Shown here: piece after piece, positions 1 to 10,045 of the stretch
Layout: each line of letters starts with the position of its first letter
Numbering within the stretch: position 1 is the first letter of the stretch
From: CAWJLE01 sp963843645
GTDB lineage: Bacteria > Chloroflexota > Anaerolineae > DAOTYC01
Assembly (NCBI GenBank): GCA_963843645.1
Contig: CAWJLE010000005.1
Coordinates: forward strand, 1,163,663-1,227,662
Length of the DNA: 64,000 nt
Direction: 5' to 3'
Position numbers and translations under genes: made by a program
Notes under the pieces: model-generated
The model's input: the letters and a program-made list of their open reading frames with translations, nothing else
Told to the model about the DNA's origin: nothing
Databases searched by the model: none

Positions 1-1118
1 GCGCCGAGGCCGAGAAGAATCATGCTGGGGAGAACGTTGGCGGCGAACTGGCCGTCGACCGGCGCCCGCGCGAGCAGAACAAGGCCGAGCGCTGCCAGCA
101 GTAACCCCGACGTCAGCGGCGCCCTGATGCCGAAACGCATGACCAGCCTGGCGGACAGCCCAAGCGACAGAGCGCCCATGATCAGGTTTGTCGGCAGGAA
201 CGCGAGACCCACTCGCAGTGGGCTGTACCCGAGCACCAGTTGGAGATAAAGCGCGGAGATGAAAAACCAGGCGAACATGGCAGCCGCCCATAGGACGCCG
301 ACGACGTTCGCCGTCGCAACGTTGCGAAGCCGGAAAAGGCTCAAGGGCATCAGCGGCGAGTGCACTCTCCCTTCGATGCCTACGAAGAGCACCAGAAGCG
401 CCGCCGCGAGCGCCAGCAGGCTGACGGTTTGAGTGGACAGCCAGCCAGCCTGGTTGCCGTTCACGATTGCATAGACGGCGAGCATCAAGGAAGCAGTGAC
501 CGTAACCGCACCGGCCACGTCGAGACGCGCTTCTGCGGTCGAGCCGCGTCCGCCCGGCAGCAGAGGGAAGCTCAGCACGAAGACCGCGATCCCTATCGGG
601 AGATTGACGAGGAAGATCCAGTGCCAATCGAGCGCGTTCGTCAAGACACCACCGAGCAGCACTCCGATGGAGCCACCGCCGGCCGCGACGAAACCGATGA
701 CACCCATCGCTTTCGCCCTCTCGGACGCTTCGGTGAACAGATTCATGGTCAGTGATAGGGCAACCGCCGAAACTACGGCGCCGCCGAGTCCCTGCACTGT
801 CCGAGCAGCAACGAGCAACTCCCGTGAGCCGGTCAGTCCGCAGGCAACGGATGCGAGCGTGAAGAGACTGATCCCAAGCAGGAACAGCCGTCGGTGCCCG
901 AAGAGATCGGCCAGTCGGCCGCCGAGCAGAAGAAACCCGCTGAAAGTGAGCAGGTATGCGTTCACGACCCAGACGAGAGAGGTCTCGGAAAAGCCGAGAT
1001 CCGACCTGATCGACGGCAGAGCGACGTTCACGATGGTCGTGTCGAGGACGATCATTAGATCTCCCAGGCACAGAACAATCAGAGCAAGCCAGCGTCTGCG
1101 GCTGTCGTTGTTTGTCAT
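1..1118 (-). CDS. MFS multidrug exporter, DHA2 (14-TMS) family, 3'-truncated by window edge
   Basis: Read on the minus strand from ATG at 1118 there is an open frame with no stop to base 1 (about 372 residues). A ribosome site (GGAAGAG) lies about 8 bases upstream of the ATG. Near the N-terminus LDTTIVNVALP is the hallmark motif of the DHA2 drug:H+ antiporters (EmrB/QacA type). It is followed by GGRLADLFGHRR, the MFS loop 2-3 motif, and by alternating hydrophobic helices. The family exports drugs or other small amphiphiles across the inner membrane. It is divergent from the glycan genes and has no clear link to them. The C-terminal part lies outside the window. Substrate is unknown; family assignment is firm. 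Confidence 0.9.
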   Translation of the reverse strand, partial: MTNNDSRRRWLALIVLCLGDLMIVLDTTIVNVALPSIRSDLGFSETSLVWVVNAYLLTFSGFLLLGGRLADLFGHRRLFLLGISLFTLASVACGLTGSRELLVAARTVQGLGGAVVSAVALSLTMNLFTEASERAKAMGVIGFVAAGGGSIGVLLGGVLTNALDWHWIFLVNLPIGIAVFVLSFPLLPGGRGSTAEARLDVAGAVTVTASLMLAVYAIVNGNQAGWLSTQTVSLLALAAALLVLFVGIEGRVHSPLMPLSLFRLRNVATANVVGVLWAAAMFAWFFISALYLQLVLGYSPLRVGLAFLPTNLIMGALSLGLSARLVMRFGIRAPLTSGLLLAALGLVLLARAPVDGQFAANVLPSMILLGLG

Positions 1119-1565
1119 AACGATTCTCTTCCTTTCACATCCCAGGACTACGACGAGCTTGTTGCGGGACTCATTGCAGCCATAACCAGCATGCAACCAG
1201 TCGCCGGCAGTTGGCAGCAAGAGCCTTTGCTCGTCTTTAGGTATGTCGGATGTTTTGTGCTACGAATATTCTCAGGGGGAGAGTCCGAGCTCATTCCGTA
1301 GAGCGAAGCGAAACCTCTCGACTCCCATCTTGATGAGAAGCGCGTCGAGCCTCAGCCACAACGCCACAGTGCCTGCCCGCACTGTGGCCCCGGCAGACTC
1401 CCGGTCATTATACCATCGTCTCCCTCGCACACCGGCCGGCGATGGATACATTCCGGGATACATTCTTTGCCCGAAATCGATCGGCCCAGGCATTAGGCCG
1501 CACCGTGAACGTATGGTACAATACGCCGCAGTCTTCACGGTGAAAAACCGATTGGAGGTAAGCAC
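1119..1565. other. 447-bp divergent intergenic region
   Basis: No convincing gene lies between the MFS gene and the acyltransferase gene. It holds a perfect 10-bp hairpin (GCCACAGTGC at 1363-1372 pairing with 1379-1388, 6-base loop, no T run). It also holds a 10-base direct repeat GGATACATTC at 1444-1453 and 1456-1465, and the promoter-like element listed separately. Overlapping short frames on both strands here lack ribosome sites and recognisable motifs. Confidence 0.6.
1493..1522 (+). promoter_or_regulatory. Probable sigma-70-type promoter for the acyltransferase gene
   Basis: TTAGGC (1493-1498) and TACAAT (1517-1522) are separated by 18 bases. The -10 box is preceded by TGG, resembling an extended -10. 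The predicted start point lies about 35 bases before the ATG at 1566. The -35 match is weak. Confidence 0.4.
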
Positions 1566-2216
1566 ATGAGAGATGCCGTGGTCGGTGAGGGAGCAATTAT
1601 CGACGACAGCGCCCTGTTAGGCTACCGGACGGGGCGGCGGATCCAGGTGGTCCAGACCGTCATCGGAGCGCGGGCTCGCATCCGCTCCAACACGGTCATC
1701 TACACCAATGTTCACATCGGCGACGACCTGGAGACAGGCCACGGCGTCGTGATTCGCGAAGAGAACGTCATAGGCGATCACTTCAACATCTGGAACAATT
1801 CCGTCATCGACTACGGATGTCGCATTGGTAACAACGTCAAGATTCACAACAACATCTACGTGGCGCAGTTTACGGTGATTGAAGACGACGTCTTCATTGC
1901 GCCGGGCGCTTCTTTTGCCAACGATCCCCATCCTCTGTGCGCGCTGTGCATGCAAGGTCCTACGATCAAGCGAGGCGCGCGGATTGGCGTCAATGCGACG
2001 TTGTTGCCTGCCGTGGTCGTCGGAGAGAACGCACTAGTCGGCGCCGGCGCCGTCGTCACGAAGGACGTGCCTCCGCGCGCGGTGATCGTCGGCAATCCGG
2101 GCCGCATCCTTTGCACCGTCGACGAGCTGAAATGTGCGCACGGCAACGTCCGTCACCCTTACGACGATGGTCTGGACGTGGCGACCCGCCAACACGCCGG
2201 TGTGTCGGACGTGTGA
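1566..2216 (+). CDS. Left-handed beta-helix sugar O/N-acyltransferase (WxcM-N / WbpD-like)
   Basis: A 216-residue protein built of hexapeptide repeats ([LIV]-G-x4) along most of its length. The tail GAGAVVTKDVPPRAVIVGNP is typical of LbetaH acyltransferases. The order of repeats with NDPHP in the loop resembles the WbpD/FdtC/WxcM-N branch, which acetylates amino groups on nucleotide-linked 3- or 4-amino sugars using acetyl-CoA. The start is set by GGAGGT at about 1554-1559. It is first in the plus-strand gene run and could modify the amino sugars made by the aminotransferases at 30.5 or 49.2 kb. The exact sugar cannot be told from sequence. The final 30 residues are not hexapeptide repeats. 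Confidence 0.82.
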   Translation: MRDAVVGEGAIIDDSALLGYRTGRRIQVVQTVIGARARIRSNTVIYTNVHIGDDLETGHGVVIREENVIGDHFNIWNNSVIDYGCRIGNNVKIHNNIYVAQFTVIEDDVFIAPGASFANDPHPLCALCMQGPTIKRGARIGVNATLLPAVVVGENALVGAGAVVTKDVPPRAVIVGNPGRILCTVDELKCAHGNVRHPYDDGLDVATRQHAGVSDV

Positions 2217-2219
2217 CGC

Positions 2220-3824
2220 ATGGCGGCAGGTTCGGCCATCGCAATCGGCAAAGTAACGCGGCGTGAGTGGATCTGGGTGTTCCTGGCGTCACTGGCGGTC
2301 GTGGTGCTGGCCGCGCTGCCCTATCTGTATGCCTGGCTCAGTACCCCCGCAGGTCTCGCTTATACCGGCTTCATCATCAACCCTCTGGACGGCCACAGCT
2401 ACCTTGCGAAGATGCAGCAGGGCGCGGCCGGCGGCTGGTCGTTCACGCTGCCTTTCACGACTGAGCCACAAGAGGGGGCCTTCATTTACGTGCATTACCT
2501 GCTTCTGGGGCACGTGGCCGCCTGGCTCGGCTTATCGTCAATTGTGGTATACCATCTGGCGCGCTCGTTGGCCGCGATGGTGCTTCTGTTAACAGTCTAC
2601 CGGTTTGCAGCCTGCTTCGTCACCGGCCTGGGCGCGCGGCGTCTGGCCTTCGTCGTAGTGGCGGTATCGTCCGGACTTGGCTGGCTGCTTGCGCCGGCTG
2701 GGGTGGTCGCTCCCGATCTTTGGGTGCCTGAGGCCAACACTTTTCTGACGGTACTGGTGAATCCACACTTCCCGTTGGCCGAGGCCCTGATTCTGTGGGT
2801 TTTTCTGGCCGTTGCCGCGCCGTTCGAGTGGCTGGAGCGCGCATCCTCGCCAAATGCAGGGCATCTCGTGTGGCGCGCGCTCGGTGTCGTGGCTGCGTCA
2901 TTGGGTCTGGCGGTCGTTCAGCCATACGCCGTACTGACAGTGTACCTCACTCTTGCGATCTACCTGGCGGCGCGGGGCGGGTTGGCCGGGAGCTGGGTAG
3001 CGGCTCCCTGGATTCGTTTCTTGCTGGGGGGACTGGCGAGCGCGCCGGTGCTGGCTTACGAGTACCTGGCTTACAGCCATGGCACGTTTGCCTCCTGGTC
3101 TGCGCAAAATTCGACGCCCTCGCCCTCTTTCAGTCTGCTGCTGGTCACCTATGGCTTGTTGTGGCCTCTGGCGGCGGCTGGGGCAGTCCATAGCGTGAGA
3201 GCGCGGCGTGGGTTGTTCTTGATTCTGTGGGCGGCGCTCAATGTCGCTCTGCTCTACCTGCCATTTCCGCTGCAGCGCCGGATGATGATCGGTCTGCACC
3301 TGCCGGTAGCCATCCTGGCGGCGATCGGATTGACGCAGTACGTGTGGCCGCGAGTGGCGCGCCGCCGAGCGCTCGGCGCCCTGGCGATGGTCGTCCCCCT
3401 GATCCCCAGCACACTGGTCGTCCTGATCGTGGGATTTGTGGGACCTGCGCGGCACGAGTGGCCGCTGTTCATGACGACCGACGTCCGTGACGCCCTGGAG
3501 TATCTGCACGACGAGACCCAACCGGCCGATGTGGTCCTGGCCGCGCCGGAAACCGGATTGCTCATCCCAGCCTGGGCCGGAAACCGGGTCGTCTACGGCC
3601 ATCCGCTCGAGACCGTTGACGCCGACCGCAAGAAGGCCGAGCTGGAATCGGCATGTCAGGGCCGAACGGCCGTAGCGGACCTGATCGGCAAATACGGCAT
3701 CCGCTACGTTTTCGTTGGCCCGCTGGAGCGAGCCTGTGGGGACGGACTCGCCGCTCCGGAGGGGGCCACTGTGGCCTTTTCGAACAATGAGGTGAGGATC
3801 TATCGGGTTGCCCCGGGAGGATGA
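2220..3824 (+). CDS. Multi-pass membrane protein, GT-C glycosyltransferase-like
   Basis: 534 residues with a hydrophobic segment right after a short basic N-terminus, then about ten more predicted membrane spans and a C-terminal soluble part (from about residue 420). The first outer loop contains NPLDGHSYLAKMQQG, an acidic loop in the place where GT-C enzymes keep their catalytic aspartate. I do not recognise a precise family. By analogy it would transfer sugars from a polyprenyl-phosphate donor on the outer face. It starts 4 bases after the acyltransferase stop. Its stop overlaps the next start (ATGA), so it is probably translationally coupled to the YfhO-like gene. Confidence 0.6.
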   Translation: MAAGSAIAIGKVTRREWIWVFLASLAVVVLAALPYLYAWLSTPAGLAYTGFIINPLDGHSYLAKMQQGAAGGWSFTLPFTTEPQEGAFIYVHYLLLGHVAAWLGLSSIVVYHLARSLAAMVLLLTVYRFAACFVTGLGARRLAFVVVAVSSGLGWLLAPAGVVAPDLWVPEANTFLTVLVNPHFPLAEALILWVFLAVAAPFEWLERASSPNAGHLVWRALGVVAASLGLAVVQPYAVLTVYLTLAIYLAARGGLAGSWVAAPWIRFLLGGLASAPVLAYEYLAYSHGTFASWSAQNSTPSPSFSLLLVTYGLLWPLAAAGAVHSVRARRGLFLILWAALNVALLYLPFPLQRRMMIGLHLPVAILAAIGLTQYVWPRVARRRALGALAMVVPLIPSTLVVLIVGFVGPARHEWPLFMTTDVRDALEYLHDETQPADVVLAAPETGLLIPAWAGNRVVYGHPLETVDADRKKAELESACQGRTAVADLIGKYGIRYVFVGPLERACGDGLAAPEGATVAFSNNEVRIYRVAPGG

Positions 3825-6173
3825 TCGTACCTTTGGAGCCGAACGCCCAAGCGCAGCCGCCAGACCGTTCCACCCGATTCGAATGGTTTCTCCACATCGC
3901 CATATTCGTCCTGCTGGCCCTGATCTTCTTGGCGCCGGTGGTCATACAGCCGGAGGCGTTTCTCTATCCGAGCTACTCGCCTTATTCGGACCTGACCGTC
4001 ATCCACTGGCCGAACGCGAAGGATTTCGTCGATACGTACCATGAGTACAACCAGTACCCGTGGTGGAAAGAGCTCAGCCTGAGCGGCATGCCGGCCATTG
4101 CTAACCCGCTGGCGATGTTGTTCTACCCCCTCAATTTCCTGCTGCTTGCCTTGCCCATAAACGCCGTGTTCAACTTGATGACGATCCTGCACGTGATCCT
4201 ATCGGGCGTCGGGCTGTACGTGTTCCTGCGGCTGGCAGCCGGACGATCCGGGTCGGCAGCGCTGGTGGCGGGTGCCCTTTACATGTTTTCCGGCAAGCTG
4301 ACTGGCCCACGTCGCCGCCGGCCACCTCAGCCTGGTCGCGGCCATGGCCTGGGTGCCATGGGCGTTCCTCTGTGTCCACTGGGCGGTAACGCGGCGTTCG
4401 CTGCTGGCTTCGTTCCTCACGGGAGCCCTCCTGGCGCTTCAGATCGTGACCCATACCCAGATCCTGGTGTACACCGCGTACGCTTTGCTGCTGTACGCTG
4501 CTTTCGAATTGTGGTGGGCCCGGCGCAGTTCCGGCGCGGATTTCACGTGGCGGAGTGTGGCCGCCGACGCCCTGATTCTCCTGCCGGCACCTGTGATGGC
4601 GACGGTGCTTGGCGCGGTGCAGCTTCTGCCGCTGGCCGAGCTGGCGCGTCAGAGCGATCGTGCGCTGTCCCTGGCGCAGGCATCGGCCTACTCGCTGAAT
4701 CTGCCACGGCTGCTCGGCGGTGTCCTTTTGCCCTCATCGGCGGCCGGGCATGAGTACACGATTTATCCCGGCCTGATCATTGTAGGGCTGGCGCTGTTCT
4801 CGATATCGCGACGCACCGATCGAAAGGCGCTCTTCTTCTGGGTTTTGGCTGCCCTGGCACTGCTCATTTCGCTGGGCAACAGCGGCGGGCTGTTCGCCCT
4901 GCTGTACTGGGCGGCTCCCGGCTGGCGCTGGATGCGGGCGGCCGCGCGATCGTGGCTGTTCTTGTCTTTTGCGCTGTCCGTGCTCGCCGCGTACGGGCTC
5001 GACCGCCTGCGTACGCTGGAGCGGCCGGTGGGGCGGACCTTGCTCGTCGGCGTGGCCCTGGTCTTCGGCTGCTTGTTGCTGGGGGGCGGGCTGATCGGTC
5101 TCTACGGCCAATTTTCACGCGCCACGCTGGCCCTGGCGCTGCTGCCGCTCGGCCTCCTAGCTGTCATTTGGCTGCGCAGCGCGGGCAAGCTGAAGCCAGC
5201 CCTGGCGCTGGGGCTCGTCCTGTTGCTGGGCCTGGCTGACCAGTGGACCTTTGACCGGTCCCTGTTGCGCGTGGTGACGCCCGACGCGGCCTTTGCCGAA
5301 GGCTCGGACCTGGCCCGGTACTTGAGCGAAAAACAAGCGAGCGAGGGCCTGTTCCGTACTTACTCGCCGAGCTACAGCCTGCCGCAACACCTGGCGGCCC
5401 AATACGGCCTGGAGACCGTCGACGGAGTGGAGCCGGTTCACCTGGCGCGTTACGACCAGTTCATGGCGCTGGCTGGCGGCTATGGCACCGACGGTTTCAG
5501 TGTGGCGATTCCGCCTTTCCTGGACAAAGAGGGCCTGGCGACTTTCAGTGGAGCCGTACCGGACGCGCGCCTGCTGGGCATACTCAATGCGCAGTACGTG
5601 CTGGCCGACTTTCCGGTGCAGGCCGACGGGCTGACACTCGACCGGCAAATCGGTCCGACGTACGTGTATCTGAATCAGCGCGCGCTGCCTCGTGCGTTCG
5701 CGGTGACTTCCGCCCGGTCCGTGGCGAACAGCCCGGCGGCCCTCTCCGCGTTGTCCACCTTCGACCCAGGCGTGGAAGCTGTTGTAGAGCCTTCTCCGAC
5801 TGTTAGCGAGACGGTTGCGGCTTTATCCGGTGCCCCCGGCGGAGCCCCCATTCCCGTGCGGGTCACGCTGCATTCGGCGAACAGGATTGCCACTGAGGTG
5901 ACCTTGTCTGCCCCGGCGCTCCTGGTTCTGAGCGAAATTGCGTATCCGGGCTGGCGCGCATACGACAACGGTCTCCTCGTGCCTATTGAGCAAGTGGATT
6001 ACCTGCTGCGCGGCGTGCCGCTGTCCGCTGGCCAGCATACGGTTCTGTGGGCGTACGAGCCCTCATCGTTGACGTGGGGCTTGCGCATCACTCAGGTCGG
6101 TTTGTTGTTGATCATGGCGACTCTCGCACTCTGGGCCTACATGCGGGCGGTTCGAATGGGGCGCGAGGGTTGA
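3821..6173 (+). CDS. YfhO-family membrane protein (copy 1), one frameshift near 4306
   Basis: Reconstructed 783-residue protein split by a single extra base near 4306. The upstream frame ends in sense with MFSGKLT, and the downstream frame resumes as AHVAAGHLSLVAAMAW without loss. The N-terminal SYSPYSDLTVIHWPNAKDF and the long run of about 12 membrane helices followed by a beta-rich periplasmic C-terminus (YPGWRAYDNG motif) match bacterial YfhO proteins. YfhO is a GT-C-type protein; the Gram-positive homologues (YfhO/CsbB/GtcA) add sugars to wall polymers. It overlaps the preceding gene by 4 bases. A paralogue lies at 7631-10045. The frameshift is most likely a sequencing error. Confidence 0.8.
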
Positions 6174-6224
6174 TCGGGTGATGAGCATGATGGCGGCGAG
6201 TGTGCGTTCAGAGAAGGTCGCTGC

Positions 6225-7220
6225 GTGAGAACCGTAATGGAGCGTGCAGGTCGAGGATTCGGGTGGCCCTTCGCTCGAGGGGCAGACTCCTCCACGCGAG
6301 GCGGGAACCTGATGCGGTTTGCAGCCTATGCGGTTATTCTGCTGCTCGCCGTCGTCCCTCCGACCCTGGGCATCGTCGGCTGGGATTTTCTCAACGCCTA
6401 TCGCGGTGACGTTCTGATCGGGCGACACGGGTACTACCTCTTCAATCCCTGGCCCCTGCATTGGTTGTGCTATCCCTTTGCGGTCTTGCCGCCGGTCTGG
6501 GGCAGCCTGCTGTGGAATCTGACTGCCGCGATCGGCTTCATTTTTGCCTTAAACCGTTTGGGAGGGCATCCCCTGTGGTTTGCTCTGTCCCTCCCCTGTT
6601 TCTGGACGTTCAGTCAAGGCCAGATGGAGGGCCTGCTCGCGCTGGGCTTGGCCCTGGCGCTGACGGCCTCGCCCCTGTGGGCGGGGTTCGGTCTGGCGCT
6701 GTTGTCGTTCAAGCCGCAGTTTGGCCTGCTCGCCGTGCCTTTCGTGCTATATCGCCGGCGCGATTGGCGCCTGCTGGTGGTGCCCGGGCTGATTTACGGA
6801 GCGTCCGTCTTGCGGTGGGGCTTCTGGTTCGACGACTGGTTCGCTGCGCTGAGAATCGCCGGCGACGTGAACCGGGAACATCCGGACAATCTGAGCCTCT
6901 TTCCCTACGCTCTGGCTCTGCTGCCGCTGCTGTGGGTTTTCAGGAAGAACCTCAGAATCTGGCTGTTGGTTCAAAGTGTGTGCGTGCCGGTCTTTGGCCT
7001 GTATACGTTTGCGCCTGCCTTAACGTTAGGCGGGTATCGTGCGCTGCCGTTCATCGTGTTGGCCACCTGGGGGGTCTACCTGGCCAAAGTGACGCATCTC
7101 ATTGCGCTGCCGGCCACGGGCTTCGTGATGCTTGCAGCATTGGCGTGGGAGGTCTGGAGCCTCCACGGCGTGCGTTTGAAGAGAGCGCTCGTCTCGGCGC
7201 AACCGAGGCTGTCGCAATAG
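6225..7220 (+). CDS. Glycosyltransferase 87 / DUF2029-like membrane protein
   Basis: 331 residues from GTG 6225, though ATG 6312 (just before the first membrane helix) is an equally plausible start. The early outer loop GWDFLNAYRGD carries the acidic residue expected of GT-C enzymes. It is followed by LSFKPQFGLLAVPFVLY, which closely resembles the K-P motif of the DUF2029/GT87 family (polyprenol-phosphate-mannose-dependent mannosyltransferases of actinobacteria). About nine membrane spans. Located 51 bases after the YfhO-like gene and 28 bases before the small EamA-like gene. The polyprenol-phosphate sugar synthase at 11631 could provide its donor. Confidence 0.65.
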   Translation: MRTVMERAGRGFGWPFARGADSSTRGGNLMRFAAYAVILLLAVVPPTLGIVGWDFLNAYRGDVLIGRHGYYLFNPWPLHWLCYPFAVLPPVWGSLLWNLTAAIGFIFALNRLGGHPLWFALSLPCFWTFSQGQMEGLLALGLALALTASPLWAGFGLALLSFKPQFGLLAVPFVLYRRRDWRLLVVPGLIYGASVLRWGFWFDDWFAALRIAGDVNREHPDNLSLFPYALALLPLLWVFRKNLRIWLLVQSVCVPVFGLYTFAPALTLGGYRALPFIVLATWGVYLAKVTHLIALPATGFVMLAALAWEVWSLHGVRLKRALVSAQPRLSQ

Positions 7221-7248
7221 TTCCACATTCACGTTTCGCGGAGGTTTA

Positions 7249-7629
7249 GTGCATACCGTGTTAAGGACTCTCGTAGTCGCCGTCTTTTGTATCATCCTTC
7301 TCGTCGCCGGACAGACGCTGCTCAAGGTCGGTTTGCTTCGCATCGGGGGCACGAACTTCATGAGTGGGCCGCTGGTGCAGAACGTGGGCAAGCTATTGTC
7401 CACGCCCTACATCGTGCTCGGGTTCGCGGTTTACGGCGTCAGCGCCATTCTGTGGCTGGACGTCTTGTCGCGTCTCGACTTCAGCGTGGCCTTCCCGTTG
7501 GTCAGTCTGACCTACATCTTTGCCCTGATCATCGGCAGCGTCCTGTTCCACGAGCAAGTCGGCTTGTCGCGTATCATGGGCGTGTTTCTGATCTGCGGCG
7601 GCCTGGTGTTTATCGTCAGGAGTGCATGA
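7249..7629 (+). CDS. Small four-helix EamA/SMR-like membrane protein (ArnE/F-like)
   Basis: 126 residues, four hydrophobic helices, start GTG with GGAGG about 6 bases upstream. The helix 1 motif GQTLLKVGL and the end PLVSLTYIFALIIGSVLFHE are typical of half-size EamA/DMT proteins. Homologues in lipid A and wall pathways (ArnE/ArnF, GtrA-like contexts) flip polyprenyl-phosphate-linked sugars. Lying among GT-C-like enzymes, it is a candidate flippase subunit for a polyprenyl-phosphate sugar. It would have to dimerise with itself or with an unseen partner. Its last bases overlap the ribosome site of the next gene. Confidence 0.75.
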   Translation: MHTVLRTLVVAVFCIILLVAGQTLLKVGLLRIGGTNFMSGPLVQNVGKLLSTPYIVLGFAVYGVSAILWLDVLSRLDFSVAFPLVSLTYIFALIIGSVLFHEQVGLSRIMGVFLICGGLVFIVRSA

Positions 7630-7630
7630 G

Positions 7631-10045
7631 ATGTCCTTCAGGGCGCGAGCCTGGCTCCTGCCACTGCTGGTCATCATCGCCGCGCCGGTGCTCTTGTTCG
7701 CCCCGATGTTGTTCAGCGGGCGGGTGCTTTACTGGGGCACCCCTATCCTGCAGTTCGATGAATGGCGGAGACTCACAGTGGCCGCGCTGACCGGCGGCCA
7801 TTTCCCATTGTGGACCGACGCAGTGGGCAACGGTTTTCCGCTGCTGGCTAACCTGCAGTCGGCGGTCCTATATCCGCTTAACATGTTTTTCCGCGCATTT
7901 CCGGTCGAGCAGGCTATGGGCTACTCGGTCGTGCTGCACCTGATTCTGGCCGGTGCGTTGATGTACGGCTACGCTCGCCACCTGGGATTGAGCCGGCTGG
8001 CCGGACTGGTCGCCGCCCTTAGCTACAGCCTGAGCGCCTTTCTGGTCAGCCGCGCGGAGTTCCTGAGCATAGTGAGTTGTGCCGCCTGGCTGCCGCTCCT
8101 GTTTTGGCTTACGGACCGCGTGCTCGACCACCGTAGAGCGGCGGATGCGCTGCTCCTGGGGCTGGTGATTGCGCTGCAGTTCTTCGCAGGTCACGCTCAG
8201 CTGTGGTTCTACGGGCTGTGCGCCCTCGCACTCTACACTCTGTACCGTGGAATCGGGCAGTTCTTCGCCTCGGGATCCTCCCATTCGAGCTGCCCCATTT
8301 GGGCGCCGTGGGCCTTAATGTTGCTCGCGGTGGCCGTCGGGGCATTAGCTGCGGCCGCGCAGCTTCTTCCGACCGCTGAGCTGGCCCGATGGTCGCAGCG
8401 GGCCGGCGGCGCGGGGTACGACTTCGCTATGAACTACTCGTTCTGGCCCTGGCGGCTGATTACCCTGGCTATGCCGAACTTCTTCGGCAACCCGGCCTGG
8501 GGGGATTTCTGGGGCTACGGCAACTACTGGGAGGATGCCGGGTACATTGGCCTGCTGCCTTTGCTGCTGGCGCTGGCGGCGATCGTCGTCTGGTTGAGGC
8601 GGCATATAACTGCGAGTGCAGCCGACCGGCGCCCGGAAGGCCGGGCCGCCCTGTCACGAGTGCCGTTCTTCGCTACGCTCGCGGTGTTCGCTCTGATCCT
8701 CGCGATGGGACGAAACCTGCCCGTCTATCCCTTCATCTTCCGCCACGTACCCGGATTCGGCCTGTTCCAGGCCCCGGCGCGTTTCCTGTACTGGTATACC
8801 TTCGCGGTAGCGCTGCTGGCGGGCATCGGTCTTCACCACCTGGGGCGGAGCCCCCTTTGGGTTCGAGTCAGCCGCTATCTGATGCCGTTGGCCGCCTCGC
8901 TGCTGGTGGTCGTAATCGTGGTTCGGGCCGTCCTGCCGGCGCTGCCCAGGCCCAGCTTCGCCGTGAGCCTGACCCGCTTCGCCGTCCTCGCAGTTGGCGC
9001 GGCATTGGTGATTCTCCTATATACGCATGGTCTGGCCCAACGGCGGCCGGCTGCCTGGTCCGCCTTCGTCGTGGCGCTGACCCTCGCCGACCTGCTGACC
9101 TTCGGAATGCCCCTCAATCCGACGGTCGACGCGGGCGCATACCATGCTCCGACTGCCGCCGGGAGCTTCGTGCGGGCACAGGAGAAGCCCGGCGAGCCTT
9201 TCCGCATCTTCTCTTTTCAGCGCTACGTGTACGACACGATGTTCGACCAGAAGCGCGGCCTGTTCCGCTTTCGAGCGTTCGATCCACCCGATGCGGCCTA
9301 CGTGAGCCGGCTGCGCGAATCGCTGCTTCCCAATTTGAACGTGATCGAAGGCTTGGACAGCGCCAACAACTACGATCCGCTGCCTGTCGGCCACGCACAG
9401 GAGCTGCTCGATCGGGTGGATTCTCTGCCGAAGGATCAGGCGTATCGTCTGCTGCGGCTCATGAACGTCCGCTACGCCGTGGACGACGGGCCGCTGCCGG
9501 GCCTGCAGCCTGCCTATAGCGACGGAACGAAGGTTTACGAGCTGCCGGGCTACCTTCCTCGCGCTTACACCGTCTTCGAGGCCAGGGTGGCGCCTGATGC
9601 GGGCTCACAGCTCGCGACAATCCTGGATCCCAACTTCGACCCCAACCGCGAGGTCGTGATCACCGCGAACGGGGCGACTCCCGGCGGTCCGTCCGGCGGC
9701 GGTAACGCGGACGGGGTCCGGGCCGCGAGCCCGGTATCCTTGCAGTATGGGTCGAACCGCGTTACAATGGACGCCACTTTGCCCCAACCCGGCTATCTCG
9801 TGCTCCTGGACACGTACTATCCATCCTGGCAGGCGTTCGTCGATGGTCGGTCCCAGCCGATCCTTCGAGCCAACTACGCCTTTCGGGCCGTCGCCTTGCC
9901 GGCTGGCCCCCATCGGGTGGAGTTCGTGTACCGGCCATCCTCATTCCGGGCGGGCATCTGGGTGAGCCTGGTGACGTGGATCGGCGTGATCGTGGCCGTG
10001 CTGTGGTTGAGACAAAGGCGGAAGACGTGGGCTCGAACGTGGTGA
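7631..10045 (+). CDS. YfhO-family membrane protein (copy 2)
   Basis: 804 residues from ATG 7631, chosen over an upstream GTG at 7622 because AGGAG (7618-7622) sits 8 bases before 7631. About 13 membrane spans occupy residues 10-480, followed by a soluble C-terminus. It shares with copy 1 the early loop (ILQFDEWRRLTVAAL, FPLWTDAVGNGFPLLANLQS), an AAQLLPTAELARWS segment, and the beta-rich end YYPSWQAFVDGRSQP. Intact, unlike copy 1. Presumed surface-polymer glycosyltransferase or modification protein. Its stop overlaps the next start as GTGA. Confidence 0.82.
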   Translation: MSFRARAWLLPLLVIIAAPVLLFAPMLFSGRVLYWGTPILQFDEWRRLTVAALTGGHFPLWTDAVGNGFPLLANLQSAVLYPLNMFFRAFPVEQAMGYSVVLHLILAGALMYGYARHLGLSRLAGLVAALSYSLSAFLVSRAEFLSIVSCAAWLPLLFWLTDRVLDHRRAADALLLGLVIALQFFAGHAQLWFYGLCALALYTLYRGIGQFFASGSSHSSCPIWAPWALMLLAVAVGALAAAAQLLPTAELARWSQRAGGAGYDFAMNYSFWPWRLITLAMPNFFGNPAWGDFWGYGNYWEDAGYIGLLPLLLALAAIVVWLRRHITASAADRRPEGRAALSRVPFFATLAVFALILAMGRNLPVYPFIFRHVPGFGLFQAPARFLYWYTFAVALLAGIGLHHLGRSPLWVRVSRYLMPLAASLLVVVIVVRAVLPALPRPSFAVSLTRFAVLAVGAALVILLYTHGLAQRRPAAWSAFVVALTLADLLTFGMPLNPTVDAGAYHAPTAAGSFVRAQEKPGEPFRIFSFQRYVYDTMFDQKRGLFRFRAFDPPDAAYVSRLRESLLPNLNVIEGLDSANNYDPLPVGHAQELLDRVDSLPKDQAYRLLRLMNVRYAVDDGPLPGLQPAYSDGTKVYELPGYLPRAYTVFEARVAPDAGSQLATILDPNFDPNREVVITANGATPGGPSGGGNADGVRAASPVSLQYGSNRVTMDATLPQPGYLVLLDTYYPSWQAFVDGRSQPILRANYAFRAVALPAGPHRVEFVYRPSSFRAGIWVSLVTWIGVIVAVLWLRQRRKTWARTW

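Noticed and set aside
1243..1596. Short ORFs on both strands in the 1.1-1.6 kb gap
   Set aside because: No ribosome site or recognisable motif; they overlap the promoter and the hairpin of the acyltransferase gene.
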